Shown: positions 29,268 to 38,689 of the stretch, in pieces
How positions within the stretch are numbered: the stretch's first letter is position 1
Layout: each line of letters begins with the position of its first letter
NCBI RefSeq assembly: GCF_900106665.1
Contig: NZ_FNNA01000007.1
Span: forward strand, 50,813 to 114,812
DNA length: 64,000 nt
Direction of reading: 5' to 3'
Origin: Paracoccus sanguinis
GTDB taxonomy: Bacteria > Pseudomonadota > Alphaproteobacteria > Rhodobacterales > Rhodobacteraceae
Translations under genes and position numbers: made by a program
Notes under the pieces: model-generated
What the model saw: the letters and a program-made list of their open reading frames with translations, nothing else
Database searches by the model: none
What the model was told of the DNA's origin: nothing

Positions 29268-30025
29268 CAGGGCTGCTCCACATAGCCGATGATCGGCCCC
29301 ATCGTCCGGCCCCAGTCGGCGCGGTTCAGCGCCGGCGCATAGAGGCGGCTGATCGAGCCGTCGAAATAGAGCGCGTTGCGCGCCCCGAGTTCGTCGCGGA
29401 AGAACCGGGCGAACTCGTGGAAGGTCACCGCCCGGTCCGAGATGACGAACCACGCCGTCTTCATGTCGCGCGAGACGCCGACCCCGTTGCGGATGTAGCG
29501 GCTGGTCGAGGTGGCGTCGAAGCGCGGGTGCAGCGCGCCGTCGATGACCAGCATCGGCCCGGACTGGGTGGCCAGCCGGCAGGCGGGGTTTGCCTTGGCG
29601 AAGCGGCGGCTTTCGATCACCTGAAAGGGCGCCTTGGCGCCGACGCAGAAGACCCCGTTCGGGCGCATCCCGAAGTTGCCGCCGCCCCCCGCGGTGACCA
29701 GTTGCCCGCGCTCGACCCCGCCCGAGCGGTAGAGGCCGACCGGCGCATAGTCGGGGTGAAACATCCCCGCGTTCATGGCGAAGCCCAGCACCTCGCCGGG
29801 GCCGAGCGTGCGGCGGACGGCGGTGAAGTCGCCCAGCGTCTTGCCGCTGTCGTCGTCGAGCCAGAGCCGCAGCCGGTCCTGCCGGTCGCCGGTGACGGTG
29901 CAGACGGCGTAGCCCGTCCCCTCGAACGCCCGCCGCTCGCAGAGGTCGGCGACCGCGGGCAGGGTCATGGCGACGAGCGCGCCGACCGCCAGCCCGAGCC
30001 GCCGCTTGAGGTCAGCGAGGCTCAT
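29267..30025 (-). CDS. phosphodiester-glycosidase (NAGPA) family periplasmic protein
   Basis: A 252-residue exported protein: a signal peptide in the first ~29 residues ([24 protein letters not shown]) and a NAGPA-type domain. The domain shows [73 protein letters not shown] and the typical end [14 protein letters not shown]. Family members cleave phosphodiester-linked sugars or related envelope glycans; the substrate here is unknown. It is wedged between rbfA (14-bp overlap) and truB (1-bp overlap) and has no ribosome site of its own, so it depends on translation of rbfA. Confidence 0.88.
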   Translation of the reverse strand: MSLADLKRRLGLAVGALVAMTLPAVADLCERRAFEGTGYAVCTVTGDRQDRLRLWLDDDSGKTLGDFTAVRRTLGPGEVLGFAMNAGMFHPDYAPVGLYRSGGVERGQLVTAGGGGNFGMRPNGVFCVGAKAPFQVIESRRFAKANPACRLATQSGPMLVIDGALHPRFDATSTSRYIRNGVGVSRDMKTAWFVISDRAVTFHEFARFFRDELGARNALYFDGSISRLYAPALNRADWGRTMGPIIGYVEQP

Positions 30026-30500
30026 CGTCGCGGGGCGTGTCGTCGCCGGTCTTGCGGGCAAGGTCGGCGCCTTCGTCCCAGTCCTCGGCGTCGGCCTCGT
30101 CGTCGTCGGCCTCGATGTCGCGGCGGACGCGCTCATCGGCGAACATCCGGCGGGTGTCGTCCATGCGGTCGAACGTCTCGTCGAGGATGAAGCGCAGGTC
30201 GGGGGCGTATTTCAGCGTCATCTCGCGGGCGACGTGGTGGCGCAGCTCGCGGGTGTTGCGGCGCAGCGCGGCCAGCGCCTCGTCGGCGTCATGGCCGCCC
30301 AGCGGCATGACGTAGACCGTGGCGACCTTGAGGTCGGGCGAGGCCTTGACCTCGCCCACGGTGATCGAGTGGCGGTTCAACTCGGGGTCGTGCACGTCGC
30401 CGCGCATGAGCACGTCCGACAGCGTGCGCCGGATCAGTTCGCCGACGCGCAGCTGGCGCTGGGACGGGCCGGACCCGTGATGGAAGCGATTGGAAGCCAT
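30012..30500 (-). CDS. rbfA: ribosome-binding factor A
   Basis: A 162-residue 30S maturation factor. [31 protein letters not shown] is the typical alphaproteobacterial N-terminus; [32 protein letters not shown] is the KH-like core, with [17 protein letters not shown] after it. The tail is very acidic ([17 protein letters not shown]). ATG at 30500 is preferred over an in-frame ATG at 30509 because homologues begin MA.NRFH. It is the first gene of the coupled rbfA / glycosidase / truB string. Confidence 0.96.
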   Translation of the reverse strand: MASNRFHHGSGPSQRQLRVGELIRRTLSDVLMRGDVHDPELNRHSITVGEVKASPDLKVATVYVMPLGGHDADEALAALRRNTRELRHHVAREMTLKYAPDLRFILDETFDRMDDTRRMFADERVRRDIEADDDEADAEDWDEGADLARKTGDDTPRDDEPR

Positions 30501-30573
30501 GCGCCCCATCTAGGGGGTCGCGGGGCGGCTCGCAACGGGATAGGCATCGGGGAAATCAGGACGGAGCGCGCGC

Positions 30574-31425
30574 ATGGACACCGCCGGTACCCAAACCCCC
30601 GGCTTGCAGACCCCCGGCCCCCAGACCCCCGGCATCGTCATCACCGGCGTTTCGGGCCGGATGGGCCGGATGCTGGTGCGCGAGGTGCTGGCGTCGGACG
30701 CCTGCCAGCTGGTGGGCGCGCTCGAGCGGCCGGGCCACGACTGGGTCGGGCGCGACCTTGGCGCGGCGCTGGGCGGGGCGGACCTTGGGGTGACGGTCAG
30801 CGACGATCCGATCGCCACGATCGCGCGGGCGCAGGCGGTGATCGACTTCACCAGCCCCGCGGCGACGGTGGGGTTTGCCGAGCTGACGGCGCAGGCGCGG
30901 GCGGTCCATGTGATCGGGACGACGGGGCTCTCGGCCGACGACCTGCGCGCCATCGCGGCGGCGGCGCGCCATGCGCCGATCATCCGGGCGGGGAACATGA
31001 GCCTGGGGGTCAACCTGCTGGTCGGGCTGACGCGGCGGGTGGCGGCGGCGCTGGGGACCGACTGGGACATCGAGATCGTCGAGGCGCATCACCGCATGAA
31101 GGTCGATGCGCCCTCGGGGACCGCGCTGATGCTGGGCGAGGCGGCGGCCGAGGGGCGGGGCGTGACGCTCGACGCCGTGCGGACCCCGGCCCGCGAGGGC
31201 GTGACCGGCGCGCGCGCGGCGGGCAGCATCGGGTTCTCGGCCATCCGCGGCGGCGACGTGGTGGGCGAGCACGACGTGATCTTCGCCGCCGATGGCGAGC
31301 GGGTGGTGCTGCGCCACCTCGCCACCGACCGGGCGATCTTCGCCCGGGGCGCGCTGCGCGCGGCGCTCTGGGGGCAGGACAAGGGGCCGGGCGAATACGA
31401 CATGGCCGACGTTCTGGGGCTGTAG
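30574..31425 (+). CDS. dapB: 4-hydroxy-tetrahydrodipicolinate reductase
   Basis: A 283-residue enzyme of the diaminopimelate/lysine pathway using NAD(P)H. The nucleotide loop is [15 protein letters not shown] (~21-35), the active site [15 protein letters not shown], and GTTGLSADD and [10 protein letters not shown] are also conserved. The first ~20 residues consist of three short TPG repeats ([15 protein letters not shown]) encoded by near-identical ~15-bp DNA repeats, which the family normally lacks. A GGAG site 7 nt before the ATG supports this start, so the repeats are probably translated. Confidence 0.97.
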   Translation: MDTAGTQTPGLQTPGPQTPGIVITGVSGRMGRMLVREVLASDACQLVGALERPGHDWVGRDLGAALGGADLGVTVSDDPIATIARAQAVIDFTSPAATVGFAELTAQARAVHVIGTTGLSADDLRAIAAAARHAPIIRAGNMSLGVNLLVGLTRRVAAALGTDWDIEIVEAHHRMKVDAPSGTALMLGEAAAEGRGVTLDAVRTPAREGVTGARAAGSIGFSAIRGGDVVGEHDVIFAADGERVVLRHLATDRAIFARGALRAALWGQDKGPGEYDMADVLGL

Positions 31426-31525
31426 CCGCACCGATTCGGCAGGATGTTGCGCGCGGGCGGGCGCTGGCGGGCTGATTGTCGGCTCATTTGCGTAATCGAG
31501 CAACGATCCGCGGCCCAAGGGTCCT

Positions 31526-31539
31526 GAAACGCGCGTTTC
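31526..31539. promoter_or_regulatory. perfect 14-bp palindrome upstream of the D-amino-acid dehydrogenase gene
   Basis: GAAACGCGCGTTTC lies about 96 bp before the ATG, in the 209-bp spacer after dapB. It is a candidate operator; no regulator can be named. Confidence 0.35.
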
Positions 31540-31634
31540 TTCGCGCGCCTGCGACAAACGCGCACAACTTCGGCAGCACCTTGCCGCAGCTTTGGCCGAT
31601 CCTTGCCGGGCAATCATCGCAAGGGGGCGGGGCC

Positions 31635-32933
31635 ATGAAGATCGTCGTGCTGGGAGCGGGTGTGATCGGCGTCACCTCGGCGTGGGAACTGTCCCGGGCC
31701 GGGCATGAGGTCACGGTCGTGGACCGCCAGCCGGCCGCGGCGATGGAGACCTCGTTCGCCAACGCCGGCGAGATCTCGCCCGGCTACTCGACCCCCTGGG
31801 CCGCCCCCGGCATCCCGCAGAAGGCGCTGCGCTGGATGTTCCAGCGCCACGCGCCGCTGGTGCTGCACGCCTCGGCCGACCCGGTGCGGGCGGGCTGGAT
31901 GGCGAAGATGCTGGGGAACTGCACCTCGGACGCCTATGCCGTGAACAAGTCCCGGATGATGCGGGTCGCCGAATATTCGCGCGACCGGCTGCAGGCGCTG
32001 CGCGAGGAAACCGGCATCCGCTACGACGAGCGCACGCAGGGCACGCTGCAGGTGTTCCGCAAGCCCGAGCAGCTCGTGGCGGTGCAGAAGGACATCAAGG
32101 TGCTCAAGGCCGACGGCGTGGCCTATGAAGAGCTCGACGTGGCGGGCTGCATCGCCGCCGAGCCGGGACTGGCGGCGGCGCGCGAGCGCCTCGTCGGCGG
32201 GCTGCGGCTGCCGGGCGACGAGACCGGCGATTGCCATATCTTCACGCAAGCCCTCGCGGCGCTGGCGGCCGAGGCGGGGGTGGTGTTCCACTACGGCACC
32301 ACGATCCACGGGCTCGAGGGGACGCGGGGCCGGATCACCGCGGCGCTGACCTCGGCCGGGCGGTTCGAGGCGGATGCCTTTGTCGTGGCGCTGGGGTCGC
32401 ACTCGCCGGCGCTGGTGGCGCCGTTCGGGATCAAACTGCCGGTGCATCCGGTCAAGGGCTACTCGCTGACGCTGCCGATCGTGGACGAGGCGCGGGCGCC
32501 CGTCTCGACGGTGATGGACGAGACCTACAAGGTGGCGATCACCCGGCTGGGCGACCGCATCCGCGTGGGCGGGCTGGCCGAGCTGGCGGGGTTCGACCTC
32601 ACCCTGTCGCCGCGGCGGCGGGCGACGCTGGCCAAGTCGGTGGGCGAGCTTTTCGGCGGGGCGGGCGATCTGGAGCGGGCGACGTTCTGGACCGGTCTGC
32701 GCCCCATGACGCCGGACGGGACGCCGATCATCGGCGCCACGGCGACCGGGAACCTGTGGGTGAACACCGGGCACGGGACGCTGGGCTGGACGATGGCGGC
32801 GGGCTCGGCCCGGGTGCTGGCCGACCTGATGAGCGGCCGGACCCCGGCGATCCGCTCGGACGACCTGTCGGTGGCGCGCTACGGGCGCGGCCGGCGGGCG
32901 ACGGCGCCGGCGCTGCACCCGCAGGCGGCCTGA
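31635..32933 (+). CDS. dadA: D-amino-acid dehydrogenase (DadA family)
   Basis: A 432-residue FAD-dependent dehydrogenase that oxidises D-amino acids to 2-oxo acids, feeding electrons to quinone at the inner membrane. The FAD motif is [22 protein letters not shown] (2-23), followed by [24 protein letters not shown], the DadA-like active-site region, [14 protein letters not shown] and the end [18 protein letters not shown]...[14 protein letters not shown] are diagnostic. No alanine racemase gene (dadX) is adjacent. A hairpin plus T-rich stretch 15 bp after the stop (element copy c) can terminate it. Confidence 0.93.
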   Translation: MKIVVLGAGVIGVTSAWELSRAGHEVTVVDRQPAAAMETSFANAGEISPGYSTPWAAPGIPQKALRWMFQRHAPLVLHASADPVRAGWMAKMLGNCTSDAYAVNKSRMMRVAEYSRDRLQALREETGIRYDERTQGTLQVFRKPEQLVAVQKDIKVLKADGVAYEELDVAGCIAAEPGLAAARERLVGGLRLPGDETGDCHIFTQALAALAAEAGVVFHYGTTIHGLEGTRGRITAALTSAGRFEADAFVVALGSHSPALVAPFGIKLPVHPVKGYSLTLPIVDEARAPVSTVMDETYKVAITRLGDRIRVGGLAELAGFDLTLSPRRRATLAKSVGELFGGAGDLERATFWTGLRPMTPDGTPIIGATATGNLWVNTGHGTLGWTMAAGSARVLADLMSGRTPAIRSDDLSVARYGRGRRATAPALHPQAA

Positions 32934-32947
32934 AGGGCGGCGATGGA

Positions 32948-32994
32948 CCGGGGCGGCCGCCCCGGACCTCGCGGGTATTTTTCCAGAAAGAGAC
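32948..32994 (-). repeat. interspersed intergenic element, copy c (also a possible dadA terminator)
   Basis: On the plus strand a perfect 18-bp palindrome CCGGGGCGGCCGCCCCGG (32948-32965) is followed by ACCTCGCGGGTATTTTTCC. Read on the minus strand it has the order of the other copies: T-rich lead, AAAAATACCC core, GGTCCGGGG and hairpin. In the plus direction it is also a reasonable intrinsic terminator for dadA. Confidence 0.55.
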
Positions 32995-33006
32995 CGGCGG
33001 GCCGGC

Positions 33007-33192
33007 TCAGAAGTCGACGGCGATGCCCTTGCGCTCGTAATCGCCGAAGCGCACCGGCTCGGGCCCGTCGCGGCCGCCGAGTTCCGGCGGCAGGTCGAGC
33101 GGCGCGGCCGCCTTGCGGCGGGCCTCGGCCTCGGCCAGCGCGCGCTGGGCGGCGGGCGGGAGGTCCGGTTTCGGCAGAGTCTCATCACTCAT
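33007..33192 (-). CDS. SDHAF4-like (DUF1674) succinate dehydrogenase assembly factor
   Basis: A 61-residue protein ending in the DUF1674/SDHAF4 signature: PPELGGRDGPEPVRFGDYERKGIAVDF. Eukaryotic SDHAF4 binds flavinylated SdhA and promotes SDH assembly; bacterial homologues are mostly found in alphaproteobacteria. The N-terminal half is Ala/Glu-rich helix. It is divergent from rsmB (56-bp gap), with copy c of the interspersed element just past its stop. Confidence 0.85.
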   Translation of the reverse strand: MSDETLPKPDLPPAAQRALAEAEARRKAAAPLDLPPELGGRDGPEPVRFGDYERKGIAVDF

Positions 33193-33248
33193 GGCGCATC
33201 CCCGGCTGATTGCGTAACGCTGACCCTCAGCTAAGCGCCGGGGACGCG

Positions 33249-34592
33249 ATGGACAAGAACAAGGACAGGCCGCGGGGCGAACGGCAGCGCGGGCAGGACG
33301 GGCGGCGTCAGGGCCAGCGGCCGGGCCAGCGGCCGGGGCGGCGCGAGGCCGGGCCGGCGGATGCCCGCGCCGGGGCGCTGGCGCTGCTGGCCGCGGTGCG
33401 GGGCGGGGCGACGCTGGGCGAGGGCGCGGCGCTGCTGGACGGCTTGCCGCCGGGCGAACGGGCCCGGGCGCAGCGGCTGGCCGCGGCCACCCTGCGTGCC
33501 CGCGGCCGGGCCGAGGCGGTGCTGGCGCCGCTGCTGTGCCGGACGCCCGCGCCTGAGATCGGCGACGCGCTGGCGCTCGCCATCACCGAGATGCTGGGCT
33601 TGGGCGAGGCGCCGCACGGGGCGGTGAACGCCGCGGTCGAGCAGGTGCGCGCGCTCGGCCCCAAGGGCGCGGCGGCGGCGGGGATGGTCAACGCCGTGCT
33701 GCGCCGCGCCGCCGAGGCGCAGGCGGACTGGGACGCCGCCCCCGCGACGCGGCTGCCCGCGTGGCTGCGCAGCCCGGTGCGGGCGCGCTGGGGCGAGGCG
33801 GTGGCCGCGGCCATCGAGGCCGCGCACGAGGCGCTGCCGCCGCTCGACCTGACCGGCAAGCCGGGGGCGGCGCTGCCCGGCGCGGCGCTGCCGACCGGCA
33901 GTCACCGGCTTGAGCCGGGGGCGCAGGTGTCGGCGCTGCCGGGCTACGCGGCCGGCGACTGGTGGGTGCAGGATGCCGCCGCCGCGCTGCCGGCGCGGAT
34001 GCTCGACCCGCAGCCCGGCGAGCGGATCGCCGATCTCTGCGCCGCGCCGGGTGGCAAGACGATGCAGCTTGCCGCCGCCGGGGCCGAGGTGACGGCGGTC
34101 GACCTGTCCGAGGCGCGGCTTGCGCGGGTGGACGAGAACCTCGCCCGCACCGGGCTGAATGCCAAGCTGGTCGCGGCGGATGCGCTGGCGTGGCGGCCCG
34201 AGGCGCCGCTCGATGCGGTGCTGCTCGACGCGCCGTGCTCGGCCACCGGGACGATCCGGCGCCATCCCGAACTGCCGCTGATCCGCGACGGGGCGATGAT
34301 CCCCGAGCTGGTGCGCTTGCAGGCGGCGCTGATCGACCACGCGCTGGGGCTGATCCGCCCCGGCGGGCGGCTGGTCTATGCGGTCTGCTCGGTCCACCCG
34401 GCCGAGGGCGAGGCGCAGCTCGCGGCGGCGCTGGCCCGCCATCCGGGGCTGGTCGTCGAACCGCCGGCTGTGCCCGGCGTCGAGGCCGAATGGATCACCC
34501 CCGACGGCGCGCTGCGGACCCTGCCCCATCACTGGTCCGCGCGCGGCGGGCTGGACGGTTTCTTCGCCGTGCGGTTGCGGCTGCCGGGCTGA
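33249..34592 (+). CDS. rsmB: 16S rRNA (cytosine-967-C5)-methyltransferase-type RsmB protein
   Basis: A 447-residue RsmB/NOP family methyltransferase. A very basic Arg/Gln/Gly-rich leader (~1-35) is followed by a NusB-like RNA-binding domain (~40-165) and the Rossmann methyltransferase domain: DLCAAPGGKTMQLAA (SAM loop), VDLSEARLARV, DAPCSATGTIRRHPE (motif IV Cys) and LVYAVCSVHPAEGE (motif VI catalytic Cys). The gene lies 104 bp upstream of the TAXI TRAP binding protein. Confidence 0.95.
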   Translation: MDKNKDRPRGERQRGQDGRRQGQRPGQRPGRREAGPADARAGALALLAAVRGGATLGEGAALLDGLPPGERARAQRLAAATLRARGRAEAVLAPLLCRTPAPEIGDALALAITEMLGLGEAPHGAVNAAVEQVRALGPKGAAAAGMVNAVLRRAAEAQADWDAAPATRLPAWLRSPVRARWGEAVAAAIEAAHEALPPLDLTGKPGAALPGAALPTGSHRLEPGAQVSALPGYAAGDWWVQDAAAALPARMLDPQPGERIADLCAAPGGKTMQLAAAGAEVTAVDLSEARLARVDENLARTGLNAKLVAADALAWRPEAPLDAVLLDAPCSATGTIRRHPELPLIRDGAMIPELVRLQAALIDHALGLIRPGGRLVYAVCSVHPAEGEAQLAAALARHPGLVVEPPAVPGVEAEWITPDGALRTLPHHWSARGGLDGFFAVRLRLPG

Positions 34593-34695
34593 GGCCGCAT
34601 TCAGGTTTGCGGTGCCGGGCCTCGCGGTGCAGACTGCCACCCATCCGGGGCACAACCCGGAACACATTCCGCGACACACGGCGAAAGGAAGAACG

Positions 34696-35697
34696 ATGTT
34701 CACACGACGGATTCTGGGACTGGCCACCGCAGCGATGGTCGCCATGGGTGGCATGGCCGCGGCGCAGGACATGGCGTTCTTCCGCATCGGCACCGGCGGC
34801 ACGGCGGGCACCTATTACCCGATCGGCGGTCTGCTGGCGAACGCCATCTCGGCGCCCCCCGGCTCGCGCGCCTGCGAGGACGGCGGCTCGTGCGGGGTGC
34901 CGGGGCTGGTCGCCTCGGCGCTCGCCGCGAACGGCTCGGTCGCCAACGTCAACGCGATCATGGGTGGGACGCTCGAATCCGGCTTCGCGCAGGGTGACGT
35001 GGCCGCCTGGGCCTACACCGGCACCGGCATCTGGGAGGGCAAGCCCAAGGCCGAGAAGCTGCGCGCCATCGCCAACCTCTACCCCGAGTCGATCCACCTG
35101 GTCGCCTCGGAAGGGTCGGGGATCAACTCGGTCGCGGACCTCAAGGGCAAGCGCGTCTCGCTGGACGAGCCGGGCTCGGGCACGCTGGTCGATGCGCAGC
35201 TGATCCTGCAGGCGGCGGGGCTGTCCGAGGCCGACATCCGGCCCGAGTATCTCAAGCCCGACCAGGCCGCCGACCGGATGAAGGACAACGCGATGGACGC
35301 GTTCTTCTTCGTCGGCGGCTATCCGGCCGGCGCGATCGCCGAGCTGGCCAGCCAGCACAAGGTGAAGCTGGTGCCGATCGACGGCGCGGTGGCCGACAAG
35401 GTGCTGGAGAGCAAGTTCTTCGCCAAGGACACCGTCCCGGCCGGCACCTATGACGGCAACGACGCCGACGTGGCCACCATCGCGGTGGGCGCGCAGTGGG
35501 TGACCTCGGCCGACCAGCCCGAAGAGCTGATCTACAACATCACCAAGGCGCTGTGGAACGACAACACCCGCAAGCAGCTGGATGCGGGCCACGCCAAGGG
35601 CAAGATGATCACCAAGGAGCACGCGCTCGACGGTCTGGGCATCCCGCTGCACCCGGGCGCCGAGCGGTTCTACAAGGAAGCCGGGCTGCTGAAGTAA
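34696..35697 (+). CDS. TAXI-type TRAP transporter substrate-binding protein
   Basis: A 333-residue periplasmic binding protein. After a signal peptide (residues ~1-23, ending AAAQD) comes the TAXI hallmark FFRIGTGGTAGTYYPIGGLLANAIS, then GSVANVNAIMGG, ESIHLVASEGSGINSVADLKGKRVSLDEPGSGT and DAFFFVGGYPAGAIAELA. TAXI members bind glutamate, alpha-ketoglutarate or related organic acids in the few studied cases; the ligand here is unknown. AAGGA precedes the ATG by about 6 nt. A strong hairpin separates it from the permease gene. Confidence 0.95.
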   Translation: MFTRRILGLATAAMVAMGGMAAAQDMAFFRIGTGGTAGTYYPIGGLLANAISAPPGSRACEDGGSCGVPGLVASALAANGSVANVNAIMGGTLESGFAQGDVAAWAYTGTGIWEGKPKAEKLRAIANLYPESIHLVASEGSGINSVADLKGKRVSLDEPGSGTLVDAQLILQAAGLSEADIRPEYLKPDQAADRMKDNAMDAFFFVGGYPAGAIAELASQHKVKLVPIDGAVADKVLESKFFAKDTVPAGTYDGNDADVATIAVGAQWVTSADQPEELIYNITKALWNDNTRKQLDAGHAKGKMITKEHALDGLGIPLHPGAERFYKEAGLLK

Positions 35698-35711
35698 GCC
35701 CATCATGACCG

Positions 35712-35740
35712 GGGGCCGTGCGGGCAGACCGCGCGGCCCC
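35712..35740 (+). other. intercistronic hairpin between the TAXI binding-protein and permease genes
   Basis: A 12-bp stem GGGGCCGTGCGG / CCGCGCGGCCCC (one T-G wobble) with a 5-nt loop lies 15 bp after the binding-protein stop codon. There is no T-tract, which fits an mRNA 3'-stabilising or attenuating hairpin that lets the binding protein be made in excess over the permease. Confidence 0.6.
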
Positions 35741-35798
35741 GCCACCCGCCGGCGCAAAGAACAACGACACGCCGCCGGCCGCACAGGGGACAGTGCCC

Positions 35799-37982
35799 AT
35801 GACCAACCGCGAGACTGACCGCGACCCCCTCATCCAGGGCCAGCGCCCGGCCGATGCCGCCCCCGGCGCGACGCCGGGCGGGCGGCTGTCGGATCATCCG
35901 CCGGGCCAGCGCCCCGCGCATTACGACGAGCCCGACCTGCTCAGCGCCGACGAGTTGCAGGCCATCGAGGAGAAGTTCGACCCCGAGCTGCGGTTCCGGG
36001 TCTGGCTGAAGCCGGTCGCCATCCTCGCCGGCGGCATCCTGTTCCTGCTCAGCTGCTATCACTATTACACCGCCGGGTTCGGCATCCCGCAGGCCACGAT
36101 CCACCGCGGGCTGCACATGGCGGTGACGCTGTTCCTGATCTTCATGGCCTTCTCGGCATCCGGCCGGCAGGAGCCCGCGACCGGGCCGCTGTCGTTCCTC
36201 GGCGTGCCGGTGACCGACTGGCTGATGGGGATCGCGGGCGCGGTCACGGCGCTTTACGTGCCGTGGATCTATGCCGAACTGGCCTTCCGCGTCGGCAACC
36301 CCAACACCACCGACATCGTCATGGGCACGGTGCTGATCATCGTCCTGCTCGAGGCGGTGCGCCGCTCGATGGGCTGGCCGTTGCCGGTGATCGCCATCCT
36401 GTTCATGGCCTATGCCTATTACGGCCAGTCGATGCCCGGCATCCTGGTCCATCCCGGCGCAAGCTGGGCCAACATCGTCAACCACCTGTATCTCACCAGC
36501 CAGGGCATCTACGGCACCGCGCTGGGGGTGATCGCCACCTACGTCTTCCACTTCGTCCTGTTCGGCGTCATGGCGACGCGGATCGGGCTGGGGCAGCTCT
36601 TCATCGACGTCGCGTCGGCGCTCGCGGGCCGCTATGCGGGCGGGCCGGCCAAGGTCTCGGTGCTCAGCTCGGCGCTGCTCGGCTCGATCTCGGGGTCGTC
36701 CATCGCCAACACGGTGACCACCGGGGCGCTGACCATCCCGGCGATGATCCGCATCGGCTATCCCCGCCACTTCGCCGCCGCGGTCGAGGCCGCCGCCTCG
36801 ACCGGCGGGCAGATCACGCCCCCGGTGATGGGCGCGGTCGCGTTCCTGATGATCGAGTATCTGGGCCTGCCGCTGACCACGATCCTGACCGCCGCGCTGG
36901 TGCCGGCGTTCATGCACTTCTTCGGGGTGCTGGTGCAGGTCCACCTCGAGGCGAAGCGGCTGGGCCTGCGCGGGCTGCACCGCGACGAGCTGCCGAACGC
37001 CTGGCGGGTGCTCAAGGCGGGCTGGCTGTCGGTGCTGCCGCTGATCATCCTGATCGCGGTGCTGCTGTCGGGCCGCACGCCCTTTGCCGCGGCCTTCTGG
37101 TCGATCACCGCCTGCATCGTGGTGATGCTGATCCAAGACATCACCGCGCGCGGGCTGACCGAGGGGCTGCGCGCCTCGGCCCACGGGCTGTTCGAGGGGT
37201 TCGCGCTCGGCGCCCGCCAGTCGCTGTCGGTGACCGCCGCGGCGGCGCTGGTCGGCGTGGTGATCGGCGTCGTGACGCTGACCGGCGTGGGGTTCAAGAT
37301 CGCCTATATGGTGACCTCGATCGCCGCGGGCTGGGCGCAGTCGGTGTCGGGCTGGCTCGCGGTGCTGCCGTTCGAGCTGATGGGCGTCGACACGCTGACG
37401 CTGCTCTTCACGCTGATCCTGACCGGGATCGTCTGCATCCTGATGGGCTGCGGCATCCCCACCACGGCGAACTATATCATCATGGTCGCCGTGGCCGCCC
37501 CGGTGCTCGGCCTCTTGCAGGTCGAGCCGATCGTCGCCCATTTCTTCGTCTTCTACTACGGGGTGCTGGCCGACGTGACGCCACCCGTGGCGATGGCGGC
37601 CTATGCGGGGGCGGGGATCGCGGGGGCCAACGCCTTCAAGGCCGGCAACACCGCGTTCCGGCTGTCGATGGGCAAGGCGCTGGTGCCGTTCGTCTTCGTG
37701 TTCCAGCCGGCGCTGCTGCTGGTGACGCAGGACTTCACGTGGACGAACTTTGCGCTGGCGTTCGGCGGGGCGGTGATGGGGATCTTCGCGCTGTCGGCGG
37801 CGATCACCGGATGGCTGTTCGCCTCGCTGAACATGCTCGAGCGTCTGGCGCTCGGCTTCGCCGCGATCCTGCTGGTGGCGCCGGACTGGGGGGCGACGGC
37901 GGTGGGGCTGCTGATCGTGGTGCCGATCGCGGTGCTGCAGCTGATGGCCGGACGGCGCGGCGCGCCGGGGGCGGCGGCCTAG
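35799..37982 (+). CDS. TRAP transporter fused permease (4TM/12TM, TAXI type)
   Basis: A 727-residue membrane protein in which the small (DctQ-like) and large (DctM-like) TRAP subunits are fused, as usual for TAXI systems. Residues ~1-68 are a hydrophilic Pro/Asp-rich leader, followed by about 16-18 hydrophobic segments. Large-domain marks are SALLGSISGSSIANTVTTGALTIPAMIRIGY, EAAASTGGQITPPVMGAVAFLM and MGCGIPTTANYIIMVAVAAPVL. GGGGA lies 8 nt before the ATG at 35799. The stop codon shares the palindrome CTAG with the stop of the convergent response-regulator gene, a 4-bp overlap. Confidence 0.95.
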   Translation: MTNRETDRDPLIQGQRPADAAPGATPGGRLSDHPPGQRPAHYDEPDLLSADELQAIEEKFDPELRFRVWLKPVAILAGGILFLLSCYHYYTAGFGIPQATIHRGLHMAVTLFLIFMAFSASGRQEPATGPLSFLGVPVTDWLMGIAGAVTALYVPWIYAELAFRVGNPNTTDIVMGTVLIIVLLEAVRRSMGWPLPVIAILFMAYAYYGQSMPGILVHPGASWANIVNHLYLTSQGIYGTALGVIATYVFHFVLFGVMATRIGLGQLFIDVASALAGRYAGGPAKVSVLSSALLGSISGSSIANTVTTGALTIPAMIRIGYPRHFAAAVEAAASTGGQITPPVMGAVAFLMIEYLGLPLTTILTAALVPAFMHFFGVLVQVHLEAKRLGLRGLHRDELPNAWRVLKAGWLSVLPLIILIAVLLSGRTPFAAAFWSITACIVVMLIQDITARGLTEGLRASAHGLFEGFALGARQSLSVTAAAALVGVVIGVVTLTGVGFKIAYMVTSIAAGWAQSVSGWLAVLPFELMGVDTLTLLFTLILTGIVCILMGCGIPTTANYIIMVAVAAPVLGLLQVEPIVAHFFVFYYGVLADVTPPVAMAAYAGAGIAGANAFKAGNTAFRLSMGKALVPFVFVFQPALLLVTQDFTWTNFALAFGGAVMGIFALSAAITGWLFASLNMLERLALGFAAILLVAPDWGATAVGLLIVVPIAVLQLMAGRRGAPGAAA

Positions 37983-38689
37983 CCCCAGGCGACCTCGCTG
38001 AGGAAGATGTAGCCCGCGCCGTAGATCGTCTTGATCAGGCGCGGGTTCTTCGGGTCCTCGCCCAGCTTGGTCCTGAGGCGCGAGATCCGCACGTCCATCG
38101 CCCGGTCGAAGCTGTCGCCCGCCGAGCCGCCGAGGCTTTCGAGCATCTGCGCACGGCTGATGAGCCGCCGCGGGCTGTCGAGGAACATCCGCAGCATCTC
38201 GGCCTCGGCGTGCGAAAGCGGGGTCTCGGCCCCGTCGGGCGCGCGCAGCAGATAGCGGTCGAAATCCGCGCTCCACCCCGCGAAGCGGGCGGTCTGGGCG
38301 CCGCGGGTGGCGGCCTCGCGCGCCGGCCGGCGCAGGCGGGCGCGGATGCGGGCCACGACCTCGGCCGGGTCGAAGGGCTTGGTCACGTAGTCGTCGGCGC
38401 CGAGTTCCAGCCCCGTCACCCGGTCCTGCACCTGCGCGCGGCCCGAGATGATGATGATCGCCGCGCCGGATTCGGTCGCCAGCCGGTGCACCAGCGCCAG
38501 CCCGTCGCGGTCCGGCAGGCCAAGGTCGATGAGGCAGGCGTCGGGGGTCATGCGCCTGAGCGCGGCCTCGAACTCGGTGGCGCGGGCGAAGCCGGCGGTG
38601 CGGAACCCCGCGTCCTCGAGCGCCGCGGCCAGAAGCCGGCGGATGTCCGGCTCGTCGTCGAGGATGGCGATCAGCGGCGCGTCGGTCAT
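37979..38689 (-). CDS. OmpR-family response regulator
   Basis: A 236-residue two-domain regulator. The receiver has the acidic pair in ILDDEPD, the phospho-acceptor Asp in CLIDLGLPDRDG (~52) and the conserved Lys in VTKPFDP (~104). The C-terminal winged helix is of OmpR type (ISRAQMLESL..DRAMDVRISRLRTKLGEDPKNPRLIKTIYGAGYIF). It is translationally coupled to the upstream hybrid kinase gene (ATGA overlap) and meets the TRAP permease gene tail to tail, so the TRAP importer and the downstream CoA-ligase/ABC operon are its most obvious candidate targets. Confidence 0.95.
   Translation of the reverse strand: MTDAPLIAILDDEPDIRRLLAAALEDAGFRTAGFARATEFEAALRRMTPDACLIDLGLPDRDGLALVHRLATESGAAIIIISGRAQVQDRVTGLELGADDYVTKPFDPAEVVARIRARLRRPAREAATRGAQTARFAGWSADFDRYLLRAPDGAETPLSHAEAEMLRMFLDSPRRLISRAQMLESLGGSAGDSFDRAMDVRISRLRTKLGEDPKNPRLIKTIYGAGYIFLSEVAWG

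Noticed and set aside
35703..38276. An 857-codon open frame on the minus strand
   Set aside because: Antisense to the TRAP permease gene and running into another frame of the response-regulator gene; composition is of a shadow frame.
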